Shown here piece by piece: positions 33,390-44,800 of a stretch of DNA of 64,000 nucleotides. The position numbers were made by a program, and so were the translations under genes. The stretch spans positions 39,249,944 through 39,313,943 of the forward strand of contig JASWHV010000019.1 of assembly GCA_030760725.1 (NCBI GenBank), in the 5' to 3' direction. Numbering within the stretch: the stretch's first letter is position 1; each line of letters opens with the position of its first letter. The stretch is from Neostapfia colusana. Its lineage: Eukaryota; Streptophyta; Magnoliopsida; Poales; Poaceae. The notes under the pieces are model-generated. The model was not told the origin of the DNA. It did no database searches and worked only from the letters and a program-made list of their open reading frames with translations.

Positions 33390-34217
33390 GCAGCATTCAA
33401 GGCTTTAGTCAAGCACCTGACATCAGCACCGGTTTTGGCGCAGCCAGACACAACAAAACCGTTCGATATGTACTGCGATGCATCCGGCATTGGGCTCGGA
33501 TGTGTGCTGATGCAAGACCGAAGAGTGGTCGCTTATGGATCACGGCAGCTTAGGAACCATGAGCAGAATTATCCAACTCACGACTTGGAGCTCGCTGCCG
33601 TGGTACTTGCACTAAAAATGTGGAGGCACTACCTACTCGGTAACCTCGTACATTTATATACCGACCACAAAAGCCTCAAGTACATATTCACTCAGAAGGA
33701 GCTGAACATGAGGCAACGAAGATGGTTAGAACTGATAAAGGATTACGAGATAGAGATCCATTATCATCCGGGCAACGCAAACGTTGTGGCAGATGCGCTG
33801 AGCTACAAGTCACACGTCAATAATCTAACCATCACACCGTTGGAAGAGAGCGAACCACCACTACATGTGATTCCACACGGAGCTCTCTACAACCTAGCTT
33901 TGATCCCCACTATCCGTGAAGAGATAGCGGCAGCCCAGAAGAATAACAAGGGCATGTCACATTTGCGGAGACGTATAGACAGTGGGGAGTTGAAATGTTT
34001 CCGGAAGGACGGAGACGGCGTCCTATGGTTCAAAGACCGGATTGTCGTACCCCGAAACCCGGAACTACGGAAGAAGATCTTTGATGAGGCTCACTTATCA
34101 AAGTTTTCTATTCACCCCGGCAGCAACAAAATGTATCAAGAACTCAGAAGAAAGTTTTGGTGGACACGGATGAAGCGAGAGACTGCAAAATACGTGTCCG
34201 AGTGTGATACATGTTGA
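33390..34217 (+). pseudogene. RNase H and integrase N-terminus of element A
   Basis: Continues the pol frame after the TAA. RNase H motifs: FDMYCDASGIGLGCVLMQ, AYGSRQLRNHEQNYPTHDLE, LYTDHKSLKYIFTQKELNMR and NVVADALS (D, E, D, D acidic set visible). Integrase zinc finger: AHLSKFSIHPGSNKMYQ followed by WWTRMKRETAKYVSECDTC (HHCC). The frame stops at TGA (34215-34217) straight after the last cysteine; element B has CRRVKADH here, so a CGA to TGA transition is the likely lesion. Confidence 0.88.
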
Positions 34218-35351
34218 AGGGTGAAGGCAGACCACATGCGGAAACCGGGACTGCTGCAACCACTGGGCATTCCTGCCTGGAAGTGGGAGGACGTGAGCAT
34301 GGATTTCGTCGTCGGTTTACCCACCACCTTACAGAAACATGATTCTGTATGGGTGATCGTCGATCGGCTCACCAAAGTTGCCCATTTCATCCCGGTCAAC
34401 ACCAACTACAACACCAAGAAGTACGCTGAACTGTACATCTCACGGATCCTATGCTTATACGACGTACCCCGTACCATCATATCGGACCGGGGCACTTTAT
34501 TTGTGTCCCGTTTTTGGGAGCAGCTACACGCTGCCTTGGGGACGAAGCTGATCCGTAGTTCAGCCTACCACCCGCAGACGGATGGACAAACCGAGCGGGT
34601 AAATCAGATTCTAGAAGACATGCTACGAGCTTGCGCTATCGACCACGGCAAGAATTGGGATGATCACTTGCCGTTAGCCGAGTTCTCGTACAACAATGGG
34701 TACCAAGCCAGCATCAAGATGGCGCCCTACGAGGCGCTATACGGGAGAAAATGCCGCACACCATTGAACTGGTGTGAGTCTGGCGAAAGGGTTACCTTCG
34801 GGATTGACCTTGTCAACAACGCGGAAGAAAAGGTTCGACTAATTCAAGCGAACCTAAAAGCCGCTCAATCCCGTCAGAAACAGTATGCGGACCGGAGAAG
34901 CCGCCCATTTCAATTCGAAGTTGGGGATCACGTATATCTACGGGTGTCTCCAATGAAGGGCGTAAACAGATTTGGGGTGAGGGGAAAGTTAGCACCCCGC
35001 TTCATCGGTCCATTCCAGATTACCGAAAGATGTGGATCGGTGGCATACCGGCTGAAATTACCAGAAGCACTTTCCGGTGTGCACGACGTCTTTCACATTT
35101 CCCAGCTGAGGAAGTGTCTCAAGCTATCAACTACCGTTCAGCTGGAAGACATTAAAGAACTACAACCGGATCTCACCTATCGGGAGGAACCGGTGCAGAT
35201 TGTTGATGAAAAGGCCCGAACCACACGCAACCGTACGTTGTGGTTCTACAAGGTTCTATGGAGTAATCACTCCATGGACGAAGCGACATGGGAGAGCGAA
35301 GAATTCCTTCGCACTAACTACCCCGACTTTTTCACGTCGCATATCCGGTAA
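34218..35351 (+). pseudogene. Integrase core, C-terminus and chromodomain of element A
   Basis: Core catalytic residues: first D in SMDFVVGLP, second D in ISDRGTLF, E in TDGQTERVNQILEDM. The C-terminal domain has GDHVYLRVSPMKG, GKLAPRFIGPFQI and VFHISQLRKCL. The last 50 residues form a chromodomain: PVQIVDEKARTTRNRTLWFY, KVLWSNHSMDEATWESEEFL. Chromodomains in Tekay/Del chromoviruses are thought to steer insertion into heterochromatin. This segment is open end to end, but it is cut off from the upstream pol by the TGA at 34215. Confidence 0.9.
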
Positions 35352-35407
35352 TTTTCCACCGTCCTCTCTCTCATTTTCACCTTATAATCTCGGGACGAGA
35401 TTCTTTT

Positions 35408-35421
35408 AAGGGGGGGAGGAA
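35408..35421 (+). promoter_or_regulatory. Polypurine tract of element A
   Basis: AAGGGGGGGAGGAA directly before the right LTR; primes plus-strand DNA synthesis. Confidence 0.93.
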
Positions 35422-38400
35422 TGTAAGGGCCTCAGTTTTTGACACCCATTTGCAGTGTTCATCACCACACCACACACCTCATTTGAGGAAGAATGATGAA
35501 CACAAATGAAGAGCAAGTAATAATTATCAACATGCTCATCAGAGAACAAACTCACACATTGCAAAAGTGGTATTTCCCACATGTGATATAGATGGGCTGG
35601 ACATATGAAAACTCCTACACTTTGCTAAGGATGTCCATGCCAAGTTTCACCCAAATTCAAAACCTTTTTGAGGTCAGTTTGGGTATAGTTAGGAAGAGGG
35701 CAGTTTGAAACCATATTCAAATTCAAACTGTTTTTATCCAATGAATTTAAAAGTGGGGGGCATATTCTTACTCAGCACATGTTTAAAACAGTATGGGGTT
35801 CACTGTTTAAAACAGTGATTAGGAGTAAATTTCAGAGGTTAAAACTGGAGGTGGGACCCACATGTCAGCCACTGCTCAGATCAAACCGACTGAGACTTTT
35901 TCACTCGGGTGGCCGAGCCCCAGCGGTGATCGCCACCGAGGCCAGCCGCCGCGCCACCAGCTGCTTGCCCACGCGCGGGCATGAGGCGGTGCAGAGCCTT
36001 CTTAAGGCGCCTGCCCCCTCCTCGGCCGAGGCACCGTCGTTCTTCCCCGCAAGAACTCAGCGCCGGCCGAAAACTTCCGCAGCTCTGACTTGATCGGAGG
36101 ACGCCGATCGCAGCTCCCTCCTTCCACTCCAGAGCCCAGCAAGGTACTGGAGACCTTCCTCCATCCTCCCCGTTGCTAAAATTCGGTTGAAACCGAGTGA
36201 TATCGGCTGTGCCGAAAGATCAAAATCGGAACTTGGAACCGCCGCACCTCGGGCTCTCGTGGACAGCCCAACCAGGGCGTTGTCACGCCCGAGCCAAGGC
36301 ACCCTTGGACGCGCGGGTGACCGGTGCTGCTCATCCCCGAGCCACAGCTCGAGTGGTTGCTCACCGGCGGCGAATTTCCACTTTTCCCCTTTCTGTGTGC
36401 AGAACGACCTTCGGGTACGATTCTGTTTAATTCGTGCTCTAGAAAGGATTAGGGGGCCTCAAGCCGCTCTCACACGAGCTAGACAGGGTAACGCACAAGT
36501 TGCCTTCACAACTCTGGGCCGGAGAACCTCTGTGCCCGGCGTAATTTGAGGTCTACTAATGGCGGAACGAACGGGGGATATCGGGCGCACGGTGAGGACC
36601 TATTTCGGGCTTTCCCCGAGCTGCCTTGAGCTCATGTCGACCTTCTCTGAGGTCCATTGATGCTCCCCGACCGATTTCCCAAGTAGCTGAGGTGTCAGAG
36701 AAGTCAGCCGACATGGCCGAAGTCATTCCGAGGTGGCGGCTCGTCGCCGACCATGCTCCGGCCATTGTCATGAGCAGCTGACCCTAGAATCCTGTTCCCC
36801 GAGTAAAAGTAGGCAGGGGCGGCAAGAATCGAGAAGTTTGGAGCTGTACAAAAGCCGGCGGCGAGCTCTCCGGCGAGGCCCCTCGGCGGCGGAGCCCGGG
36901 CGTCGCGAGGTTGAAGAAGGGGGTGGACCCCAGCTGTCAGCGGCCGATATTTTGAATCGGGATCCGACTGCGGCCAGGATCGGGTGTGCTGGCGCGCAAA
37001 ATCCTTGTGGGCCACGGTGTGCCATTGCCTAGGCGTGCGACGCGTGTCCCCTGGGCCCACGCGCGAGTTTAAACTTTTCCCCGATTTTCAGATTTCCTTC
37101 AAACTTCAAATCCTTATAACTTTGGCTAGAAAGCTCCAAATTGAGTGAACCAAATTTTGCTGGATTCAGCTCTCTGAGTACTTTCCAGAAAATCAAGTTT
37201 CACTTCATGAAATTCCTTATTTCTCCAGAATTGATTCCTCAAAATTTAAAATGTTAGGAATTTTAACTGGAGAATCCTTTGGAGGAAAATCCTGAAATTT
37301 TGCTGAGATGTTCACCAAAATATCCTTGAACTACCATATAAATTTCAGATCCATTTGAGCTCATTTAATCCACCTAATGGTGTGATTAGTGAAACTGTTC
37401 CAGAGAAAATAGAAAATGTTCAGAAACATTTTCAGAATTTTCTCTGAAATTGTTTAGCTCATACCTTTAGTTAGAGACTTCCAAATTAAGTGAGACCAAC
37501 TCCATTAGAACCCTCTGAAAATCTAGTTTTCAGAAAGTCATAGTTTGTTTCATTAAAATCCTTATAACACCCTAAAAGCCTTTAATTAAGGTCAAGGACA
37601 TAATTAATTGTGGAGGGCTCAATTGAGCTTTGCTGCAACTAAAACTTGACCAAGTCCCTGTTTAGGTTGTAACCAAACCACAGTAAAAGTTTCACAGTCA
37701 TTAGGTCTGTCTAGCAAGGGTTATAGACTTCACAACTTCAAAGTTAATACAAATGCATTTAAATTGATACATATGTTTCTTATATCATGTAGTCGCTAAG
37801 GTCGAGGAGGAACCCGAAGTCCTAGACTTTGTTACTCCGGAGGAACAGCTAGCCTACGACCAAGAGCAGCAAGGCAAGCTCCGGTTTGCATTAACCTTTT
37901 TACAAATGTTTATTGTTTTGATCTTTGAATATTGTTCTTTGCATTAGAGTCTTGATTGGAAACCCAACTGCATAGCCAAGAAAACCATGGGTTGGGTTTA
38001 GGATTGAAAACCCCGTTAGCCACTGCATTGCTAGGATAGAGTAGGATTCGGTACAAGTCGAGTAGTTGGAACTACTCGCGAGAATAGGCTAGAGGCACAT
38101 TGATAGGGTAGAGATAGCACATGATACACATGGCAAGAAAATGAGACCGAGCGGAGAGTAAGGGCAGCAGGACTTTGGGGCCTGTGTGCTGTAGCTCCGC
38201 TTGTGTCGATTGAGGACCGTGCCGTGTGCGGGCCTGTTGCACAAGCTAGAACAGTACCAAAGACCTACCGGCTATATGGGAACCAGGAAACTGATGTAAC
38301 TCGGGTAGCTGGGTATTGAGGCATTGCCCGTCGTTCAGAGGGTAGGTTGAGAGCTCGAGGTGTAAATCGGCTGGCGGCACGGAGATGCGCGTGCAGAGAC

Positions 38401-39273
38401 CTCTTGCTCGGGACGATGGGACCGGTTCAATATTTGGCTGACGGGTGAAAGGTAGTTGCGTACGGCGTCCGTGATGGTTGTTGGAGGCAACATCGAGTAC
38501 GGGCGTACGTGACGGGTTGTTCGGGTAACCCTGCAGGTGTAAATCGATTATAATCGCCGTCCCTCGCGGTCAGTGAGTACCACTTGTTCACTGTACCGTG
38601 ACGTAGAAAGAACAGGCTAGTTACATGTTAAAATGTTGCTGATTGAAAGCTGGACATTGATTGTTAATGATATGCTGTAGCTTAGAGCTAATTAAAGTTC
38701 TTTTCAACTTTGGGCAAAGTACATGAGAGAAATGTGTTTCTTGTTTGATTGCGGCTCTCTCATGTGCCTTAGCGTAAGGTTCTCCACAACCTGCTGCTAA
38801 AACTTGAAAGTAAGGTTCTACTAATTAGGCGAGTCCTTGCAAATGATTTTTACCTCATGCAACCCATTACCTCATGTAGAAGTCCCATGTTTAGGTGAGA
38901 CGGGTCAGACTTGCTGAGCCTTCGTGCTCACTGCTTGTGTTTGAAGATTTTGCAGGGTTCTATGAGGAAGGGACTCCCGAAGAGGAGACGGAACCCCAGG
39001 AGGGGAACCCCGTCGAGTGGGAGTCGTGCACGCCGCAGAGTTAGTGTGCGTGTGTGCTAGCTAGGACACGTTCGAGGGCTGAACGTGCACTTGATGCTTA
39101 GTCTACGCCCGCGAGTGTAGACTGAACTTATTTTGATGTAAACATGTTCAATAACTTGTTTATGTAATAAAACTTCCGCTTCCGCTTTGCACCTTTGATG
39201 TGTTATACGGTGCTGTGCAACGCAGCACCCCTCAGCGTGATCCTGGCTCGACAGGACCAAGGGGGTCGTGTCA
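35422..39273 (+). repeat. 3' LTR of gypsy element A
   Basis: Matches 24063-28088. A deletion relative to the left copy lies at 35781-35790, replaced by the 10-base filler GTTTAAAACA that recurs 24 bases downstream. Other differences are scattered substitutions and small indels (for example near 37919 and 38310). Confidence 0.97.
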
Positions 39274-39365
39274 TATCCTGTGCTTATGATCATCTCAGAT
39301 CATTAGTCTCTTAATTGTCGTCATCAATCATCCAAAACCCACGGGGATACCTAGATGCACTTACA
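39274..39365 (-). repeat. Copia 3' LTR, remaining 92 bases (LTR start in - orientation)
   Basis: Ends ...GATGCACTTACA on the + strand, so on the - strand the LTR opens TGTAAGTGCATC directly after the polypurine tract. The first five bases, TATCC, are the target duplication created by element A. Confidence 0.9.
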
Positions 39366-39796
39366 ATCTCCCCCTTTTTGGTGATTGATGACAACACATT
39401 AAGTTTCAACATAAGAGGTAAAAATTTGATTTTCATAACAAGTGTGTGTATGCTTAACTCCCCCTGGATGTATGCAACAGTAAAAGTGGAGAGTTGACAT
39501 ACACACACACATGTTATGGTGGGGTGCCTACGTGTTGTGCTAAAAAATGTGATAAGACAATAAATCATAGCAAAGGGCAACAATGATAAAATATAAGCAC
39601 AAGATCCATCAAATATAAGCATAAGATCCACACATAGTCTTACACATGAGGGACAAAATACATAAAACATAGAGATAGTCATGTCCAAGGATCTATTACA
39701 AGACTAGAAGATGATAAAAGAGACATCCTCTTCCATCTCTCCCCCTTTGGCATCAAGGCACCAAAAAGGAAAAAGGGGAAGGAGATACACCTAAGT
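39366..39796 (-). promoter_or_regulatory. Copia 3' untranslated region with polypurine tract and two more purine blocks
   Basis: The - strand reads CCAAAAAGGGGGAGAT just before the LTR (39366-39381). Two further purine blocks, CCAGGGGGAGTT near 39460 and CCAAAGGGGGAGAGA near 39740, resemble it. The second of these is followed on the + strand by CATCAAGGCACCAAAAAGG, echoing GTGATTGATGACAACAC after the first. The rest is AT-rich with no coding. Confidence 0.75.
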
Positions 39797-41584
39797 CTAC
39801 TCGTCATCTTCATCGTCTTCTTCTTCATCGCCATCTCCATCACTATCCGTGGTCTCCGTATTATCTTCCTCATCGTCAGCGGTGGTGGATGGAGGCATGG
39901 CCTTGGAAGAGCTTCCATCTTCCCTGAACTGGGCGAGCTCATCAGCGGTGAACTCTGGATATGGAGTGAGCTTTCCATCACTCTACTCGGGAAGAGACAT
40001 AGGCACCTCAAGCTTGTCCCACACAGCCTTGAGGTACTTCTCCTGACACCTCTCCATGCTTCGAGTCCCGACCTCCACACGCCGACAGGAGGCGAAGAGT
40101 GCATTGAAGCACTTGAAGAATCCGCTCATCGACTGCGGAGGAGGAGGTGATGAAGGGGTCACTGAGCTAGGAGGAGCCGCTGTGCTGGAAGGAGGTTGAG
40201 CATTTTTCCTTCTGGAAGGTTCTGGCACAATCGGGGGCAACTGGGGACGGAGAGGTCGATGAGTCACATCCTTGACGAAGATAAGCCCCGACACCTTCTC
40301 AATTGAGCACATGATATATGGTGCATACCCACATGAGCGGTTGGGAGTGTGAGAGATGTTGAAGATCTCGTCATAGATGTGCTCAACGAGGTTGAACTTC
40401 TCTTTACCATCTATCAACAGGAGGAGATGCCTTAAGTTTCCTTGAATCACCCCTGCATCTTCATCCCTAGGGGCAATAGTTCTCCTCAAAATCCGATTGA
40501 GGATGCTATAGAATGGCTTGATGTTCCTAGCAAGCCCGACCTCATTGGGAACATGGCTAGGATACATGTAGTCAAGCTGATCCCTATCCATTGCCTTGAG
40601 GCTGGAAATGATGATATCATGGTCCAGGTGCTCCTCAAGGCCAAGTATATGAGCAAACCTCTCATATGTGAATGAGTACTGCTCTCCATGAGTCATCCAG
40701 GTGATTTTTTGGTCACCATAGGTGGAGAAGTACACGGTGGTGTAAAACTGCATAATCACCTCGATGTTCCAATCATACTTGAAGCTCATGATTTTCTTGA
40801 TTCCATGGCGCTCTGCGGCTTCAATCACAGCATCAAAGGCTTTGTGCTTCCTTTTGGCCATGTAGTCCCAATCTACCCATCGAGCTTGAGCGACTGGATT
40901 CTTCATCTTCAAGTATACCAGACGGTAGTAGTCACAATGGAAATCACACCAAAACCTAGGGTCGACTGTGTGCTTCTCATAGTTGTAGACTTTATCCATT
41001 CTCAGCCTTCTCGCCTTCTTAGCACCCTTTCCTTTGAACATATATGCCGAATTGTTGGGCCGCCGGTTTGGATCTCTAGCAGGGGCAGCCATCTTCAGGG
41101 GACCAATGGGCTTCGGTTGCCCCTTTTCCCTGATTACTATGCCTCCTGCCCTCTTTGTCGGTGCCTTGGAAGTTGCCTTTTTGTTCTTGGACTCCTCAGG
41201 AAGTGGAGCCTTGCCTTTCTTCGGGTCACGGAGAACCCTACCCTCGGGTTCTTTCTCCTTCTCTTTTTCCCGCTCTTTCTCTCCCAAAGTGACCAGCCTC
41301 TTCCTCTTGGCCTGTACAGCACTAGCAGCCTGGGAGCTATGGGCTTCACATTCGGCCCTCTTCTTCTTCCGTTGATCCGCCAAGGATTCTTCAGCGGCTT
41401 TGGCAATCTGTGCCTCCTCGTCGAGATCATGTCTCTTCTTTGTTCTTGCCTCTCGACTGACGGCATCCTTAGCCGCTTGGACCTCCTTTGCCGCACTCTC
41501 TTCGGCAATGCACCGATGGAGGGCTTGTCAAGCCTCCTCGACCGTGGGACTTGCAAGAGGGGAGCTTTGGTCGGAGTACGACAT
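39797..41584 (-). pseudogene. Env-position accessory ORF of SIRE/Maximus-like copia, two in-frame stops
   Basis: Starts at ATG 41584 (MSYSDQSSP), one frame to a TAG at 39797-39799, 595 codons. In-frame stops are TGA at 41528-41530 and TAG at 39983-39985; otherwise it is open. N-terminal third: alanine/glutamate/lysine-rich helix (EEAQIAKAAEESLADQRKKK) and a basic PKKGK region. Middle: WCDFHCDYYRLVYL, MQFYTTVYFSTYGDQKITWM, YERFAHILGLEEHLD and RNIKPFYSILNRILRRTIAP. C-terminal: proline/serine-rich stretch and a D/E-rich tail. Position between pol and the 3' LTR is where SIRE-type elements carry an env-like gene. No signal peptide or clear membrane helix is visible, so a true envelope role is doubtful. 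Nested element B separates it from pol. Confidence 0.7.
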
Positions 41585-41895
41585 ATTGCCTGAGAAACAA
41601 GAGATAAGAAGCCAAGGAAGTGGAATATTGTGAAAGAATTCACTAAAAATGGCTAAAGTTCGGGTTTGTCCTGTGTAAACCGGACTTGTCCATTAAGGGG
41701 CTGGACTAGTCTACCCGAGAACAAACTTGTCCGCCCAGAAACTGGACTAGTTCGGGTTTCACAGGAAGAACCCTAACCCTAACAATTTTTCGTAAAAACT
41801 TTGAATCAAGTGGCAATACTCCTAGGCTACGATTGCAATGACATTAGGAACAACATTTGTGAAGAGGTTTCTAGCAAAATACCTAAGAATGAAGA
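41585..41895 (-). other. Copia spacer between pol and accessory ORF, left part
   Basis: Non-coding. Holds dyads of the LTR type (ACCGGACTTGTCC, CTGGACTAGTC, CTTGTCCGCC) around 41670-41760. It ends in GAAGA, one copy of the element B target duplication. The other part of the spacer is 56561-57240. Confidence 0.65.
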
Positions 41896-44800
41896 TGAGG
41901 CAGGCGCGGTACCGACTGAGACAGGGCTCAGCTCTGATACGCTGACGCGGCCCTGTCCAACCGAGACAGGCCACTCGCCCGGGAATCGCATTGGGTGGTG
42001 CCGTGTTGTGTGGCACCCAACAGCACACATGTGAGGAACAATGTATTACATAAAACAATAGCGGAAGCTTACAAGTTTTTCTTTGTAAATACTTTACATC
42101 AAGTAACTACAGCGGAAGTCTATATCAACTCACGTCGAATAACTAAAAGCACTCGAGATGAAGTCCAGCCAGGGGACTCCTCACGCTAGCAACACGAAGA
42201 CAACAGCAACGGCTGGGTTCTCCCTGGGTTAAATGACTCGGAAGTCTCCGAGTCTCACCAGACAACCTTCTTTTCAGCATCGATGTTAACCTGCAAAACC
42301 ACTTATATAGCAAGCGTGAGCACATAGGCTCAGTAAGTCTGACCCGTCTCTCCTAAGCAATAAACTCTACATGCACGACGGTTGCAATTGGGTTGGCTAG
42401 ATTTGCATAAAGGACTCGCCTAAAGTTGATCCTTAGCTTTCAGATTTTAAGCCTCATTGTGCAGACCTTGAGCCGAAGAGCATCGCAACTCCACAATCAA
42501 ACAAGAAACGCTTTGTTGTGATGCTCCTTGCACAAAGTGAAAGTAAAGTTTAATGAGCCTATCTCTAATTCAATCATGGTTGCAATACAAGTTATAGCAC
42601 AGACTTATCAAGTTCAAAAGAATAACCAGTTCAGTTCTTACTACGTCAAGACACAGTGGGCAAGTATGCTCATATAACCGCGAGCGACGGTGATTCGAAT
42701 CAGTACACGCTCGGACTACACGACACATACACCCGTACTCCGAGTTGCCGGCAGCAACCTCGACCGACGTTATACGCGGCCACCTTTCCCAAGATCTTCC
42801 ACATTGGACGCAGTCCAACTGCCCCGAGTATGCAAGCTCCCTCAAGGTACATACCCGCTGTGGTATGTTCTTAAGCGAGGTACCTCCTGGTACCCTGACG
42901 CCGAAAGCCTAAGGCAGTTGGAAAAGTTCCACTATGGATCTCCCATGGTACATCGGTTTCCTGGGTCCCATATAGCCAGTATGCGCCTGGTACACAACTC
43001 AAACTTGTCCAACAGGGCCAAGCACAGACGGGCCTTAACCGACACAGGCAGGGTTATGCACGCACGGCCTGCAACCTGCTGCATCTAAACCTCCCTGCCC
43101 GGTCTCAATTTCTTATGTGTGAACTTTCCTCATCTTTTCTAATTCGGACCCGTTCCGAGTAAGCCAGCCCTAAACTCGCGAGTAGATTCCAACTACTCGA
43201 CTTCTACCGAACCTTTCCTACTAACATTAGCGTAGCCCAATCCACTCGAGGAGTTGCTATTCTACCCTTTCTCTCTTAGGTATTTCTGGTCATGCAAGCG
43301 GGGTTTTCAATATCATCTTGACGTAATGCAATCAACGATGCAAAGCTATGATCTCTACAAATGAAAATGCTTTATAAAACTGTTCAAATGCAAACCGGGG
43401 CTTGCCTGTTTTGCAGGTGACTAAAATTACAATCAGTTAGTGATGATCACTTGGAGCTTGATCACTTGTTTTCCTCCCTCCTTGATCTTCACTTCAAGTC
43501 CTTCTCACCTTCTTCACATATATGCTACACGATATGATCATGCATATGTATTTAATTGAAAAGCTCTTACTAATAAGATCTAATGACAGTTTTAAAACTG
43601 GAACTTTGTTTAAGAATTTAAAATGACACTGGTGCTAGTGGTTTGGGTTGGGCTTAAACACTAAGATCAAATATTAAGTGCTTTTCCCACTTAAGTGTTG
43701 ATCACCTTAAGAGGTTACCTATGATAGTGATGATCCATAGCTCCAATGGAGCTGGGAATTTTCATGTGCGTTCCTTGTCACAAGAAAGCCCTCTGGACCA
43801 AAATTTAGCACTTTTCATGGAGTGGTTTATTCAGAACAATTCTCTAAGTGTTTAATCAAAGATGAATTAATTCTGAGGTAACACCCATGTTCATGTCAAA
43901 CTTCAGTGAACCACAATTTCAAATATAGTTCATAGAGTCTACATGAATTTTCCTAGGATTTTTGGATCTAAGAATTGCCCAGAACTGAATTTACCAGTTT
44001 TGGAAATTCTCTGAAAAATGTTTCTGTATTCAATTGAACACAGCAACTTACAATCTGAATTACCCTGATCAATTCAACTCCAAATGATCTGAAACTTTTA
44101 CAGGAGTCTAATAACACCCTAAACAATATTCTGGCAAAATTTGAGGATTTTTGGATAAACCAAACTCCCTCTAAACTTCTTTTGCTGAAAAGTTTTAAAG
44201 AATTTTCCAGAATTAAATAAAGACTTTCATACAATTTGGGTTGCATAATTGGATAGAGTTTGTCAATCTTAATCTAACCCAATTTGAATTACTAATTTAG
44301 GAGGTTCCTAGCAAAAGTTATGCTCTTCTAAAGTTTGGGGAAAAATCAGGAATTTGAATAAATCCGGGAAATGTTTAAACCTGACTGTGGGACCAGGGAC
44401 ACGTGTCTGCTGCCAGGAGCGTGCCGCACGGGGTCATAGGGTTGTTTCCCGCGCTTCACAGCTGATCAGGCGCCAATGAGGATCTAGCTCTTCTATCCCG
44501 AGTCACTGGCACGCGGGCCCGGGGGGTCGTCTTCCACCTCTCGCTCCCGCGCGATTCCGCCGCCGGGCTCGCCGGAGAAGCTCTGGGATCGGTTGTCCGG
44601 CCACCGCAGCTGCTGAAACTCGCCGCTAGGCCCTATTTTCACCCGAGGGACACGATGGTGAGGCTTCCTCAGGCTGGCAGGGCCCCCAAACTTGCCGGCG
44701 ATGGCGCATCGGCTCGGATGAAGTCCGGCGACGTCGTCCCGTTGAGCTAGCCCGCCAAAAGCTTCCTAGAAAGGCTCTACAGAACCAGTGGAGGTTGGCC

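Larger units (their letters stand above)
24063..39273 (+). mobile_element. Gypsy element A (Tekay/Del chromovirus), complete structure
   Basis: TSD TATCC at 24058-24062 and 39274-39278. LTRs 24063-28088 (4026 bp) and 35422-39273 (3852 bp), both TGTAAGGGCC...GTGTCA. Primer site at 28092, an extra ORF at 29580-30523, gag-pol 30796-35351 with chromodomain, polypurine tract 35408-35421. Total length is 15.2 kb. It lies inside the copia 3' LTR. Coding is broken by one gag/pol frameshift and two nonsense codons (33387, 34215), so it is structurally complete but probably non-autonomous. Confidence 0.97.

Noticed and set aside
40688..41633. + strand frame of about 300 codons
   Set aside because: It is the antisense shadow of the copia accessory ORF, which has the conserved composition and position.
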